Shown: piece by piece, positions 1 to 12,207 of the stretch
Position numbering within the stretch: the stretch's first letter is position 1
Layout of the letters: each line of letters opens with the position of its first letter
NCBI GenBank assembly: GCA_027574665.1
Contig: CM050690.1
Span: 35,992,357-36,056,356 of the forward strand
Length of the DNA stretch: 64,000 nucleotides
Direction: 5' to 3'
Origin: Rhynochetos jubatus
Taxonomy: Eukaryota; Chordata; Aves; Eurypygiformes; Rhynochetidae
Notes under the pieces: model-generated
Databases searched by the model: none
The model's input: only the letters and a program-made list of their open reading frames with translations
What the model was told of the DNA's origin: nothing
Program-made: the position numbers and the translations under genes

Positions 1-1130
1 ATTCACTTCAAAGGCTGTGAGGGGTGTGTGTTTACTGAATTTAAGTATACTGCACAGCTGTAGAGTCTAATCCATGGCTGAAAAGATTAGTCTAACTCTG
101 GTAAGTAAATTAAATCCAGTGAGGATCTAACCTGAGAGGTGTTCACAGGCACAGACATCTCTTACACAGTTCAAACAGAGAGAGCAGTCAAACAACATTA
201 AATGTTCATACTTTACAGGAACTTATGTGAAGAAAGGGCTTAGCCCTGTGATATATGTATTCAGGCAAGAGCCACTATTCCTATGTATACAACTGGATGA
301 TATGTAGTAAGTGTTGTCTTGGACTTTGATGCTACTGATAGCTCCACTTCTCACCAGTGAAGCTTTACCTAATCAGGGAGATGGAGGTTTTGTTTCGCTT
401 TTAGTGAAAGTGTATTTGCCTTTAGTTAATATATCCTATTTAATTACAGAAATTATTAAAATAATCAATAACGATGTAAGAATAAGTGAACAAATTAAAA
501 AATTGAAGCATGAAGCTTAACAGTTCCTTCTGTAAATTCAGTCCAACTGTCACTAATCCCAGGTACTCCAGACACAAGGCACTCACAATCTCTAGCAAGT
601 CCTGTGGTGTTTGTTTAGACAGGTTATAGAATATGAACCAACATCCAAAAAAATTTTTACTTTCAGATAATGTATAAAGGGTTGGGCAGTTGGGGCTTTA
701 GTGTAATTTTTAATATATACTTTCTTAAAGCAAACACATTTCATTCAAAAAACTTCCTATTCATTCATCATGAAATATCAATATAACATCTGAAAAAATC
801 AAGGGGAAGGGGACATCACTCTTCTAAAGATTCAAATCTTTAGTAAAAAGTCTTACTTTTGATACCTACTTGAAGTGTTCAGTAAGTATCAAAAGTACTG
901 GAATCAGATGAATTATGTTACTCACGAAGACAGCAACCACTGCTGTTGTGTCTATATATATATATATATAAACACATTGATTTGTGTCTAATCAGAAAGT
1001 GTCTCTCTGCAGATCCACGACTTATATGTACATAAGAAGAGCCTGAGCGTATACTTGGAATGACAGAGTATGAATATACAAAGGGCTGTACAAATTGGCA
1101 GCATTGCTTAAAAACAGATGTATACATATG
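1..1130. other. intergenic, no gene seen
   Basis: AT-rich DNA with only short chance reading frames. It contains a quasi-palindromic hairpin at 852-899 and a short TA dinucleotide run at 953-970. No exon, RNA gene or recognisable repeat was found otherwise. Confidence 0.6.
852..899. repeat. imperfect hairpin, ~20-bp arms
   Basis: The left arm (852-874) and right arm (878-899) are near-perfect reverse complements around a core of TACTTTTGATAC / GTATCAAAAGTA, with a loop of about 3 nt. It is a single palindrome, and no flanking target-site duplication was identified. Confidence 0.7.
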
Positions 1131-2434
1131 GAATCAAAGATTCATAGAATGGTTTGGATTGGAATGGACTTTCAAAAATCACCTATTTCCAATCCCCTGC
1201 CATGGGCAGTATCACCTTTCACTAGGCCAGATTGCTCAAAGTACCAGCCAATCTGGTCTTGAAAACTTCCAGGGACTGAGCATCCACAACTTCTCTGGGC
1301 AACCTGTGCCATTGCCTCACCATGTGAAGAATTTCTTTCTGATATCTAATCTAAATACAAACTCTTTTGGTTTAAACATGTTACCCCTTGTCCTGAGACT
1401 ACAGGACCTTGTAAAAAGTCCCCCTCCAGCATTCTTGTAGACCTCCTTCAGGTACAGGAAGGCTGCTACAAGGTCTCCCTGCAGCCTTCTCTTCTCCAGG
1501 CTGAACAACCCCAACTCTCTCAGCTTTTCTTCGTAGAAGATGTGCTCCAGCCCTCTGAGCATCTTCGTAGCTCCTGTCTGGACTCACTCCAACACGTCCA
1601 CGTCCTTTTTATGTTGGGGGCCCCAGAGCTGGACAGACTACTGCAGGTGGGGTCTCATGAGAACAGAGTAGAGGGGGAGAATCCCCTCCCTCAACCTGCT
1701 GGTCAGGCTTCTTTTGATGCAGGCCAGGATAAGGCTGGCTTTCTGGGCTGTGAGCATGCATTGCTGGGTCATGTGGAGCTTTTCATCCCCAGGTCCTCCT
1801 TATTTCCCTTTTTGAAAATGGGGGTTATGTTTGCCCATTTCCAGTCAGGGGGAACTTCCCTGGACTGCCATGACTTCTCAAATAGGATAGATAGTGGATT
1901 TGCAACTTCTTCCGCCAGTTCACTCAGGACCCATGGATGCATCTTGTCAGGTCCCATGGGCTTGTGCACCTGTAGGCTCCTTAGAGGGCCTTGAACCTGA
2001 TCTTCACTTACTGTGGGTGGTTCTTCATTCTCCCAGTCCCTGCCTTTGCCTTCTGCCACTTGGGTGGTGTGGCTTCAGCACTTGCTGGGCCTATGGACAC
2101 TGAGCCAAACATCTCATTGAATACCTCAGTCTTCTCCATATCCTGGGTAATCAGGCCTTTTGTTTCCTTCTTGAGAGGGCCCACATTTTCCCCAGTCTTC
2201 CTTTTGTCACCAGTGTACCTGTAGAAGCTTTCCTTGTTGCCCTTAACATCTCTTGCCAGATTCAATTCTGTCAGGGCTTCAGCTTTCCTAACCTGATCTC
2301 TGGCTGCTTGGACAATTTCTGTATATTTTTCACAGGCTACCTGTCCCTGCTTCCGCTCTCTGTAGGCTTTAATTTTGTGTTTGCATTTGTCCAGGAACTC
2401 CTTGTTCATCCATTCAGGACTGCTGGTGGTTTTG
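1131..2434 (-). mobile_element. CR1 LINE copy, chimeric and internally deleted
   Basis: Non-LTR retrotransposon of the avian CR1 family, read on the minus strand and long dead. The 3' end lies at 1131, where the minus strand reads CCATTCTATGAATCTTTGATTC-like tail sequence. From there to about 1790 it carries the usual CR1 3' portion, including translated blocks such as [24 protein letters not shown] and RLDIRKKFF. From about 1792 to 2434 it carries an internal ORF2 segment upstream of the polymerase core, including [14 protein letters not shown] and [18 protein letters not shown]. About 0.7 kb that should lie between these parts, including the FADD catalytic box of the reverse transcriptase, is missing. 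The 5' end is truncated at 2434. The 1792-2434 part is almost identical to 19,953-20,595, whereas the 1131-1790 part is only roughly 75-80% like the matching part of that element. Confidence 0.93.
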
Positions 2435-4654
2435 CCTGCATGAAGGGAAAAGGTGTGGAGCAGTCACATCCTTCTCCTACTTTTTAATCTGTGATTAAAC
2501 AAGTTGTTCTTTCAGCCCTTAAATGTTTTTTATATTAATGTTGTAATGTCATTCATTACTTAGTTTTAAAATGGTCAATATAATTTATAACAGGTTGGAA
2601 TCTAAAACAAGGTCAGGTTATCTACCAGGTTCTGCCTCTAAGGCAGAAAAAAACATTGACCTTTTTTTCATTATTGTATGTTGGCTGTATTTTACATCAT
2701 AGATTTTGAGCCCACAGCACAGTAAATGCAATCAGCTTGGCATGAAAATCATACTCTATTCTACAACATTGTGTCTTCTAATAACCCAGTGTTTTATTTG
2801 GCAAATAGTTTCATGCAAAATGGCATGAGGAAAGTAGATGAAAATACATTTTGTTGCCCTCTTTGAGCATGGTAGCATAGATTTTTGTGATTTTAAAAAA
2901 TAATTTATTTTCATGCAATTTTTATTTTCATGCAATAAATATGAATTCATTGCTTGAATTGGTGTTGACTTTGAATCGTTTCCATAATGCTCATGACTGC
3001 CATGCACAAAAAACAATCAAATAAAAATACACAGATAACTGCATGTAAAAAACCTAACGATTTTCACATTAACATTTCTGTTTATTTTTGTGTTAAAATC
3101 TTTGTGGTTTGGGTGTATACTCATAGGTGAATAACACAACAGGCTTCCCAACTAACTTTATACCATGTGTTGAAATGCAAGTCTTTTTTCTTAGGAGCTA
3201 CAAACAGTTAGCATTTCCTGGCTCATTATTTGCCTCTCAAGAATTTCTATTTCTTCTAATTTGTGGGTTTATTTTTACAAAGAAAACCAGAAATAAACAA
3301 ATACATTTAGGGTTGGTTTGTTGTTTTTTTTTTTTTCATTTGACATACACTGATTCATCAAGTCAAAGCAAACCAAAACAAAATAAAGAAAAATCGTCAT
3401 CATTAAAAGACGGCAGAAAAAATGGAAACATATACACTTCTTTGGGTGAATACAACAGATGTTAGTCCCTCCAACCATACTGCACAACATCAAGTAGTCC
3501 TTAAAGACTCTGCGGGGTAGTGGTTTCCAAAATGTCTGGATTGTCATGATACTGTGTTTGAATTCTAACTATTACTCATTTCAGTTAGGCTCAGTTTCAG
3601 GAAATCTGAGAAGCTCTGAAACATATGTGCCTACATTGCTAACTGTCTTCCTGCTCCCCCTACCCCCAGCCTCTTCCTTTCATTATCTTCTCCCCACAAC
3701 CTTTTCTTCATTTCCCTTGACTTCATTCAGCTTTCTCATGCTGGCATCCATAATGAATAAATTCACTAGTACAGCTAGGAATATATTACAGTTGAATATT
3801 CCCTGCAGCAAAGTTCCATCAAAATTGCTTATCAGTGACAGATGCCCACTCAGAGATGCAAAACTGCCTAATTCAGTCCTCCCTTTCCTACCCAGTTTTG
3901 CGATATGTGAATGAAAATGGAGGTGAGAGGATGACAACCTTTGCCTCTAAGGTAAAAAACCTTTTAAGTGTTCTAAATATTCTGATTCCTATCCAGGCTG
4001 CTGGAAATTTACCTATTCCATGTGCAGTGGCATCCACCAGCCAGCAGAAATAAAGCCAGCTTGAATAACCTCATTGTTTGAACTGCTTTCCAAAATTAAT
4101 ACTCTCAGGACATTCTTTTGAAAAAGGGAAGGAGATGGGAAATAACACTCTCAACCTGTATGAATGGTTCCTGATTCGCTCCTGTTCACACAGAGTGCAA
4201 TGCCAGCAATTTCTCTAATGATGGATTCAGTTCTTTGGCTCCTCCAGCTTTTAGACATGCTTTTTCTGTAAGGTAGGAAAGTTGTTCTGCTTTAACACCA
4301 TTAAACAGCATTATTAAAAATTTGGCCATCACTTACACAGTCACAGCATTTCAAGTCTGATACTAATGTCAATAGACCTGTTGCCATTAACAGATGGCAA
4401 GGCACTTGGGGCATGTGCTGATGAATGCTTGTACATGACTTCTGCCTCTGAGAAAGCAAGAGGGTGGATGTACCTTTGTACTCTCTGCTCTTCTATGACA
4501 GCCGGTTGTGTTAGGATGTCTGCATTAGGTGTACAGGACATTCACAACTTAGCAGCAACCATGGCTAGGATGGAATTCATAACCAGTTATTCATCCTAAA
4601 ACACCCATTGACTGAAAGGCTTTCAGGCACTGGCTTCCCAGTGTATTGATTGAT
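2435..4654. other. intergenic, no gene seen
   Basis: AT-rich sequence with a T13 run near 3324-3336 and no reading frame showing recognisable protein similarity. A frame of about 120 codons near 3546-3914 has a low-complexity Ser/Leu/Pro composition and no visible splice context, so I treat it as chance. Confidence 0.55.
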
Positions 4655-5800
4655 GTAAGGACTTTACATCAGTCATGGTCATGGACATGGTCTCTCACAA
4701 CACCCTTCTCTCTAAAATGGGGAGATATTAATTCAATAGGTGGACTGTTCGGTGGATGAGTAATTGATTTGCTGGCCACATTGAGAGAGTAGTGGTCAAT
4801 GCGTCAATGTCCAGGTGGAGATCAGTGATGAGTAGTGTCCCTCAGAGTGTGCACTGGGACGAGTACTGTTTAATATCTTCATCAATGACATAGACAGTGG
4901 GATTGAGTGCACCCTCAGCACATTTGCAGACAACACCAAGCTGTGTGGTGTGGATGTCACACCTGAGGGACAGCATGCCATCCAGAGGGACCCGGATTAG
5001 CTCAAGAAGTGGACCCATGTGTACCTAATGAGGTTCAACAAGGACAAGCGCATGGTCCTACCCCTGGGTTGGGGCAACCCGCAGGATCAATACAGGCTGA
5101 GGGATGAAGGGATTGAGAGCAGCCCTTCAGAGAGGGACTTGGGGACGCTGGTGGAGGAAAAGTTGGACATGAGTCGGCAGTGTGTGCTGGCAGCCCAGAA
5201 AGCCAACCATATCCTGGGCTGTATGAGAAGTGGCCTGACCAGCAGGCCGAGGGATGCGATTCTCCCCCTCTACTCTGCTCTCATGAGACCCCATCTGCAG
5301 TTCTGCATCCAGCTCTGGGGCCCCCAACATGGACCTGTTGGAGTCAGTCCAAAGGAGGGCCACAAAGATGCTCAGAGGGCTGGAGCACCTCTCCTATGAG
5401 GACAAGCTGAGAGAGTTGGGATTGTTCAGCCTGGAGAAGAGAAGGCTCCAGGGAGACCTTACAGCAATCTTCCAGTACCTGAAGGGGGCTTATAAGAAAG
5501 ATGGGACAGACTTTTTAGTAAGACCTGTTGCAACTGGACAAGGGGCAGTGGTTTTAAACTAAAGGAGGGTAGAATCAGGTTAGGTATAATGAAAATTTTT
5601 TTATGATGAGTGTGGTAAAGCACTGAAACAGGTTGGCCGGGGAAGTGGTAGATGCTCCATCCCTGGAAACATTGAAGCTCAGGTTGGATGGGGCTTTGAG
5701 CAACCTGATCTAGCTGAAGATGTCCCTAATCCTGTCAGGGGGGTTGGACTAGATGATCTTTGGAGATGTCTTCCAACGCAAACTATTCTATGATTCTGTG
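4655..5800 (+). mobile_element. CR1 LINE copy, 5'-truncated
   Basis: CR1 element on the plus strand, from the late reverse-transcriptase region to the 3' tail. The 5' part is the most decayed, and the boundary near 4655 is approximate. The polymerase box, normally read FADD, is FADN at 4923-4934, so a catalytic aspartate is replaced. Downstream frames give NKDKRMVLPLGWGNPQ, EEKLDMSRQCVLAAQKA and [18 protein letters not shown], all standard CR1 C-terminal blocks, but broken by stops and frameshifts. The 3' end is the CTATTCTATGATTCTGTG tail around 5783-5800. It cannot move on its own. Confidence 0.92.
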
Positions 5801-6341
5801 TGTTCATGGAAGGGCATAACACATCCTTTATGCAAGGCATAACCTAGGTCCTGCTTAGAAATGAAGATAGGGGTATGATAGCCTGTTTTATTGAAACTCA
5901 TTGAAAGACAGGCTTAAACCTGCAAAGCTGTCTGTCAAGTCTGCGCCACTACATAGCCAATCTGAGCTACTTTGTATTTGCTGGGGGGGAAGGTAACAAA
6001 ATGGTAAGTTTTGCCTGGTTTTGCTATGAACAAACCACATGAAATCTGGTCATTTTTGATACATTTTTTAACCACATATGAAAAGCAACTGCATACCATC
6101 AGGCTGAAGTATCTTATTTTACTTCAAGACAGCAGAGCAGAAAGGCAGTCTCCAGAGAAAGCAAAGTGCCAGTATGTCTTTTATGCTACTACAGAGACTG
6201 TGTCTTAATAGAAAGCAGTATGCTCTTGCGCTAAACTAGCATCCCTCTTTTTAAAGGAACATTTCCAGGAAAGTAGGCAAGGCTGGTGAAACATCCATAT
6301 ATTCCCACTACAAAGGAGTGTCATGTCTGCCCCTCCCTCCC

Positions 6342-6431
6342 TTTTTTTTTTTTTTTTTTTCATTTTTACTCTTTATTCAAAGTCAAACATAGGCTGTAAA
6401 CTGAAAAAAAAAAAAAAAGGGGGGGGGGGGG
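6342..6431. repeat. T19 tract, then A15 directly joined to G13
   Basis: T run at 6342-6360, an A run at 6404-6418 and a G run at 6419-6431 with no base between A and G. Length is likely unstable, and sequencing of such runs is error-prone. Confidence 0.85.
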
Positions 6432-7879
6432 TTTGTGTACTCTACATATATCTTGTGGAAAGCTCTGCATTCTTCACACTTATAATACTGTTGGTTGCAA
6501 CATGCCATGTACCTGGGTTCAAAGTGAAGCTTGTGCCTTTGTTCTCTTGCCAGTGTTTTTGCGCTATTCCAGAAGACTACTGCATCCTTCTGTGCCATTG
6601 TAGATCTCCAACATGCTTTGTAAATTCGAGCTTGGCAAAAAATATGTTTTAATATGAATACAGCAAAAGAGAGAAAGGGACTTTAAAGAGAATTGTTCTA
6701 GGCTTACTGTACTGAGGAGACAAAAAAGGACATATATGAGCTCTTGTACTGGTTAGAGTAAAGATAGTGTAAAATGCAGTCCTTCAGAACAACTTTCTGC
6801 AAGCAGGAAATGTTGAAAGCTACTGAAAACAGCTTTCCCTTTCCCGCTCCATTTCTCCTCTTTCTTCCCCCCTGCACCCCTATGCCATTAATTCATCTCA
6901 AAGATATTTCGCACAGGTGTTTATGTAACTGTGATACACTGGGAAAATTCCAACTCAAATTGATTCAGCTCAAAGATCTCCTAACCACACTTCCATCAGC
7001 ACAGTGGGGTGGTCTAGGTCCATAGCAAATGGCCAGTTTGAGAAATATTGCAGGGTTTCTCTAACATCCAAACCCAGGCTCCTCAGTACTGGTGTGTATC
7101 AATGAATCTATTGCTAGTAATGAATTTCCTGTTTGGAAAAATATTGCACTACTGATGCAAGCAGGGTAAAAGTTTAAGTGACTGTCTTGCTTTTCCTTTT
7201 CCCTGTGGTTTGCATGTAAAACACACGTCCCATTGTTTTACCATAAACTAAGTTGGTTCAACCAGTTGCCTCTAGAAAATTTAGAAGTGGTTAAGGAGAT
7301 ATTTAGGTCCCAGCTATTCCAAAACATTACCTTGCAAGGTTGCAAAATTTAATGTTAAGAAATAAAATTAGCTTGTGTAGTAAAGGTATTTATTTAGCAT
7401 TATAAAAGCTAAATGCTGAATAATTTTTTTGATACAAAATAAAAAAAAATATTTGGGGAAATTGCTCTCTTGGCAAAGTTACATACATTCATTTGAAACA
7501 AAGGATCATTTAAAAGCAAAATAAAGGAATCTGCGGTGCACATAGTTATTGAGAGTCTTTGGCTGTAAATTCTCCTCCCTTTTCTCTGTGGAAGCACATG
7601 TCTTTGCCTGCTGTTCATCAGCCTTGATTTTGATGGGGTGATTTTTAGTCAGCTGTCTCTATCATTTTGGCACAGACAAAAATCCTTTAAAAAATGTTAC
7701 ACTTCATCAAAGTGTATCATGAGACTTCACGGTCATTATCTCAATGGCCGCTCTGATGTGCTACAATTGGCAGGGCCACAGACGGTGGGGGGTGTATTAG
7801 AAGAAAGCCAGTGTTTCATGTGGAAAGCTGGCAAGCCTCTCCAAGCTTCTGTCAACAACTCAGCGGTCTGATCCGATGC

Positions 7880-8430
7880 ACTGAGTGCTGATTATGCTCT
7901 TGTTTCTGTAGGAAGTAAACAAGAAAATGAATTCCACAGCACAACACAGCCTCTTTGTATCTTCAAAATGGTGTGGCTGGAAGCCAGCCAGCCTCGTCGA
8001 AACTTTGCCATTTGTGTCATCAGGGCCCTGGTACTGATGGAGGCTTTGATTACAGCTTGGATCCAGCACGGAGACCTTTCATGGACAACCACTCAGCAAA
8101 TAAAGGCATTGATAGGTTGTTGGGTCAATTTAGCCATAAGGGTGCAGAGCAAGGTCCTTTTGAAAAGACTAATGGATTAGCTACACAACCAGTCCCACTG
8201 TAGGGCCTTATTTCTCAAGTAACTTCATGACTGCTTTCCAGCTTGGCAGAGACTCTCTTCCTCTAAAGCTAGCTCCAGCGCGTTCTTGTTATCAATAGTG
8301 CAGCTCAAAGGATTAGACACAAAGAGCTTTACAATTTAATGAAAACAGCTGTTGAAACAACAATTAAGGCAAACAATAGTTTGCATGAAAAACTATTAAT
8401 TATGCAAAGTTATGCAGAAAGTAGAATACT
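7880..8430. promoter_or_regulatory. candidate conserved regulatory block
   Basis: Repeat-free stretch, richer in CpG than its surroundings. Near 8330-8410 there are closely packed octamer-like (ATGCAAA), SOX-like (AACAAT), E-box (CAGCTG) and homeodomain (TTAATTA) sites. Such clusters are typical of enhancers in gene deserts around developmental regulators. No comparison was possible here, so this rests on composition and motif density alone. Confidence 0.3.
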
Positions 8431-9547
8431 CTTTTTATTCATAACCACCTAATGTGACTGACAGAAAGTTAGACACCTTCTCCACTGTTGATTTAAAGGT
8501 GTCAGCAAGTGGTGTCGCTTACAATAATATTCACCGTTTTTTGTTTTGTTAACATTTGAGAAATTAATGGTTTAAAGTCTGTGAATTCTCTGTGGCAGGG
8601 CTGCAGGAGGAACAAGTAAAACAGTAATCTAACAGCTAATATTTCATGTTGAGTCAGTGCTGAGCTCTGAAGTTTACTGCACTACTTTACTACAAACAAT
8701 GTTTTACACAAACAGTATGCCATATCGCTACTTAAATGTATTCTTTCCTTTTGTACCCTGCCCCTTTACACTGTCTCTTCCATCATGTGCCTTTGTGGCG
8801 ATGCCTTAAAGGCAGCCACTTGGCCAAATCACTCCCCTCAGGTTGCTTCAACAGTATCCACTTGACACCTCCTACTTCTTTCACTGAACAGTTAGCCCCC
8901 TACCTTCTTGTCTCCCTTCTCACTGACTCTCAGAAATTCATTGCTTCTCTATTTGCAGTCTCCATCCTTGACTAGCAGTGCTGAGAATTGACTTACGGTC
9001 TTTTGAATACAGTATGTTCCACATCTTGCCTCCTTACAGCACCTTGAGCCATTGTACCAAGAAGTCCCATTTAAAATGTTATTAACCTTGCAGATATAAA
9101 CACTGTCTTATGCCTCCAACTACTGTTTATTTCAGACTGCCAGTTAATTGGCATGCTCTAACACCCTTATTAAGCCAACTTGAAAATATTGCTTCAGAAT
9201 GCCTTGGGAATTTAACTAATTTCATGCTAGAACTTAATAAGTAGGATCTGACACTCTTTCATATCTTCAGTAATCCATTAGGTGACTGTAACTCCTTTCA
9301 GTGTCTGGATGAAAGCTTTATTAGTCATAGGGTCTCTACTCTAAACATGTCACTGGAATTTAGTACAGTATCAGTACTAAAATGCAATTGACTTTCTGAC
9401 AAAATAGACTTTCAATGATGTCCCAAAATGTAGTTTTGGATATCCACTTAAAAAGCTTTCTGCTAAATAAGATTATGATTTTATTCCAACATTCATTTTG
9501 GTTTCCTTGAGCAATTTTAATTTAGCAACAAAAATATAGTAGTGACA

Positions 9548-9590
9548 CAAAATAAAGTGAAATAAAATAAAGTAAAATAAAATAAAACCA
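9548..9590. repeat. A-rich simple repeat (AAATA/AAAGT units)
   Basis: Imperfect tandem units of AAATAAAGTGAAATAAAATA type followed by AAAATAAAATAAAACC. It is low-complexity sequence. Confidence 0.75.
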
Positions 9591-10189
9591 CCAATGCATA
9601 CTGGATCAACTACTCAAATGATGCAAATGGAGTTGTGCCAAATTACATTATTTAAGAATCTTACTCAATATTGAAATCAATGTCCTGTAAAGCTACTTCC
9701 TTTTAAAGTCCACTACATTAAACTTGGTTCCCTCCCCCACTTCATCTGTTACATATCATCCCTTTTCCCCTTTTTCCACTCAGTTTTGTAAAGTGAAGAG
9801 TTGTTTTATCCATGCTGGCTGATGCTTTAAGACTGGATCTTCTGTCACCAATATGTCTCTAGCAGCCTGCGAAAGTTCATTAGCACATTTGTTGGCAATA
9901 ATCCAGTTAATGTATATTTGTTTAAAACCTCAAAAATAATTTTATTATGAAAAAATGTGAACTAATTTTCCAATGGTAAGTTAGACAGAAAGCAAACATC
10001 CTATACAGAAAGTTGTAATTTATGTTTTTCACTAGAGACTTGTAAACAGCATCTGAAGTTTGAAAGCAATTACGCCAGTTATCCAGATGTGATTTTTCAA
10101 TCTTTGTAGTTTTGGGGGGTTTTATTTTTAAGTTTTTAGCAGTTCTTATTCAGTGGTACTTCTCATAGCTGTCACGCTGGCACAGTGTT

Positions 10190-10520
10190 CCCATCTCTTC
10201 ATTAGTCATTCAGCTCATGGAGCTTAATTGGACAAGGCTAGAGCGAATTTGACAAACATCACAGCAGCAGAAAAAGCAATCACTCTTTCAAGATGAAAAT
10301 TTGTTTGATGTCTTACTGTGTAACTCATTTACTCTCCTTGGGCATCATGTGACCTGAATGTTAATCAGCCATTGATTGGCTTCTCTCTGTGGACAGTCAC
10401 GTGGCAAGAATATTAATGGGCTGGGACCAGTAGCAGCACTGGTAGGCAACCTTTGGATTGGCTGCCAGGTTAAGATAGGGAGATAAGTGGGTGCTTGATG
10501 AACACTTGACAGAACTTCAC
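10190..10520. promoter_or_regulatory. candidate conserved regulatory block
   Basis: Unique sequence with E-box and USF/MITF-type CACGTG (in GTCACGTGGC), CATGTGACC, paired TTAAT/ATTAATG homeobox-type sites and two ATTGG motifs (near 10,374 and 10,458). No coding potential and no repeat signature was found. Called from motif density only. Confidence 0.27.
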
Positions 10521-11879
10521 AGAAAATTAAGGCCCTAAAATAGCATGAGAAAGTCTTGTCAAATCAAGCATGATTATCATTGAATGCTTAAGGAATTCAT
10601 CATCTGCATGAAATTGATACACTTCAGCACCAGCAGGCCCTGCAGTCAGCAGGGACTCATCAGACTTTTATTTATATGTGTTCACCAAATCACATTAATT
10701 CTGAGAGCTAAAACATGCTAAGGATGAAGGTTATTTTCTGTTCAATCTAATTTATCTATGACAATAATCATCACTAATAATATGTCAAATTAGATTGCAG
10801 TCATTTTATGCATGCATGCTGATTTGGAAAATAGTGTTAAACCATCCCATAGTAATTAACAATTGGTGAAGGTGTGCAGAGCTTGAAGTCATCAGCCTAT
10901 CTAGATGGAAAATTACATTTTATAGAAGGGCTTTATAGATACGTATCCTTACCTAACTCTGAATTTAAATTATAACCAGTAAAAGCAGATATATATTTTT
11001 TTTTATTATGCTATTAGGGCTAATAATAATTGAAAAAAGTGTATCCTTGTCTCCAAATAATTTTGGATCAAATTCTGCTCCACCAGAAATGAAAAGCAGT
11101 TATACTATGGCTTCAAAAAAACCAACAATTAATTCTTTGTTCTTTGCATTTCTGTTTTTTACTTCTTCTGTGGGTTAACTTTCTAATCATTTACCAACAG
11201 CTCCTAGCTTTTAGTACAGATTTAGCAAGGTTCTGTAAGTACTTATACACAAGTCTATTCACTGTACAAGCATTAACAGCAGCAGTGGTACTGTAATTAC
11301 ATGTATTATAACAATGCGCATTCCGTAACATCTGCCAGTGTTATTAATTTAATACATTCAGACCTTGATGTGATGTTGGTGGGTGGGATTTTTTTTGTTG
11401 TTTTGTTTTTAGGTTTTTCTGTCATTTTTTCTTCTAGATGAAAGCAAGATTGGAAACTGTGCAGATTAACCCACCCAGAATCCCATATTCTTAGGGAATC
11501 ATTAAAGCAAAACCTGCTTCTGCTGAAACACTCTTAATAGGAGTTCTTTTTTTCACAGTAGGTATTTCATGGTACTGATTGCTTTAACAATACTTTTACA
11601 GTCTTTTGACTTATAAAGTATTACTGTATTACAAAATACTTGGTTTTAAACTGTCTGCTTGGTAATGCAGTTTTAAAGGAGCATTTCTATCCTTTTTGGC
11701 TGGTTTGGTTACAAGAATTTGCACACACTCATATGCATACACACACAAAATCATGCTTTGGCTTACAGAATTACATTTAAAAAATAAGAGTAAAATAATC
11801 TGTTGTTTCTTATTTTCCCTGCTCTAATCTCTTGTGATCCTGGTACTGCTTCTCTCTCTCTTTGGAGGCCCTCTTTATT

Positions 11880-12110
11880 GATTAAATGAATCTGCTCGAA
11901 AGGCTGGTTCCCAGGCTCTTTGATCTAATCCGATCTGATCTTATCCGATCGCTTCAGCAGGACATTGGGGAATTAACAATAAGCAGCTTTACCACAAGTG
12001 TTTAATAACTCAACACAATCTCCTTATGGCTCCGAGCTGCTCATGTTCTCATCCAGTCAACAGCTCACGGTGTAACAGATTGGACATCCCTCTGAACCTG
12101 AGGAATTTTC
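11880..12110. promoter_or_regulatory. candidate conserved regulatory block with clustered GATC/TAATCC motifs
   Basis: At 11,922-11,951 the motif GATC recurs four times with TAATCC (11,926-11,931, a K50 homeodomain site of OTX/PITX type) and TTATCC (11,941-11,946, an inverted GATA site) between them. The sequence downstream is unique and contains AATTAACAAT and AACTCAACAC. It is followed by a 23-A run. The regulatory role is an inference. Confidence 0.3.
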
Positions 12111-12184
12111 ATGCACTGTGAAACTAATCGCTTCAAGTTCCTTCATAAATCACACAAAGCAGATTTCAGCATCTTAACAAATTG

Positions 12185-12207
12185 GAAAAAAAAAAAAAAA
12201 AAAAAAA
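12185..12207. repeat. poly(A) tract, 23 A
   Basis: Uninterrupted A run with no retrotransposon body recognised upstream. Confidence 0.85.
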
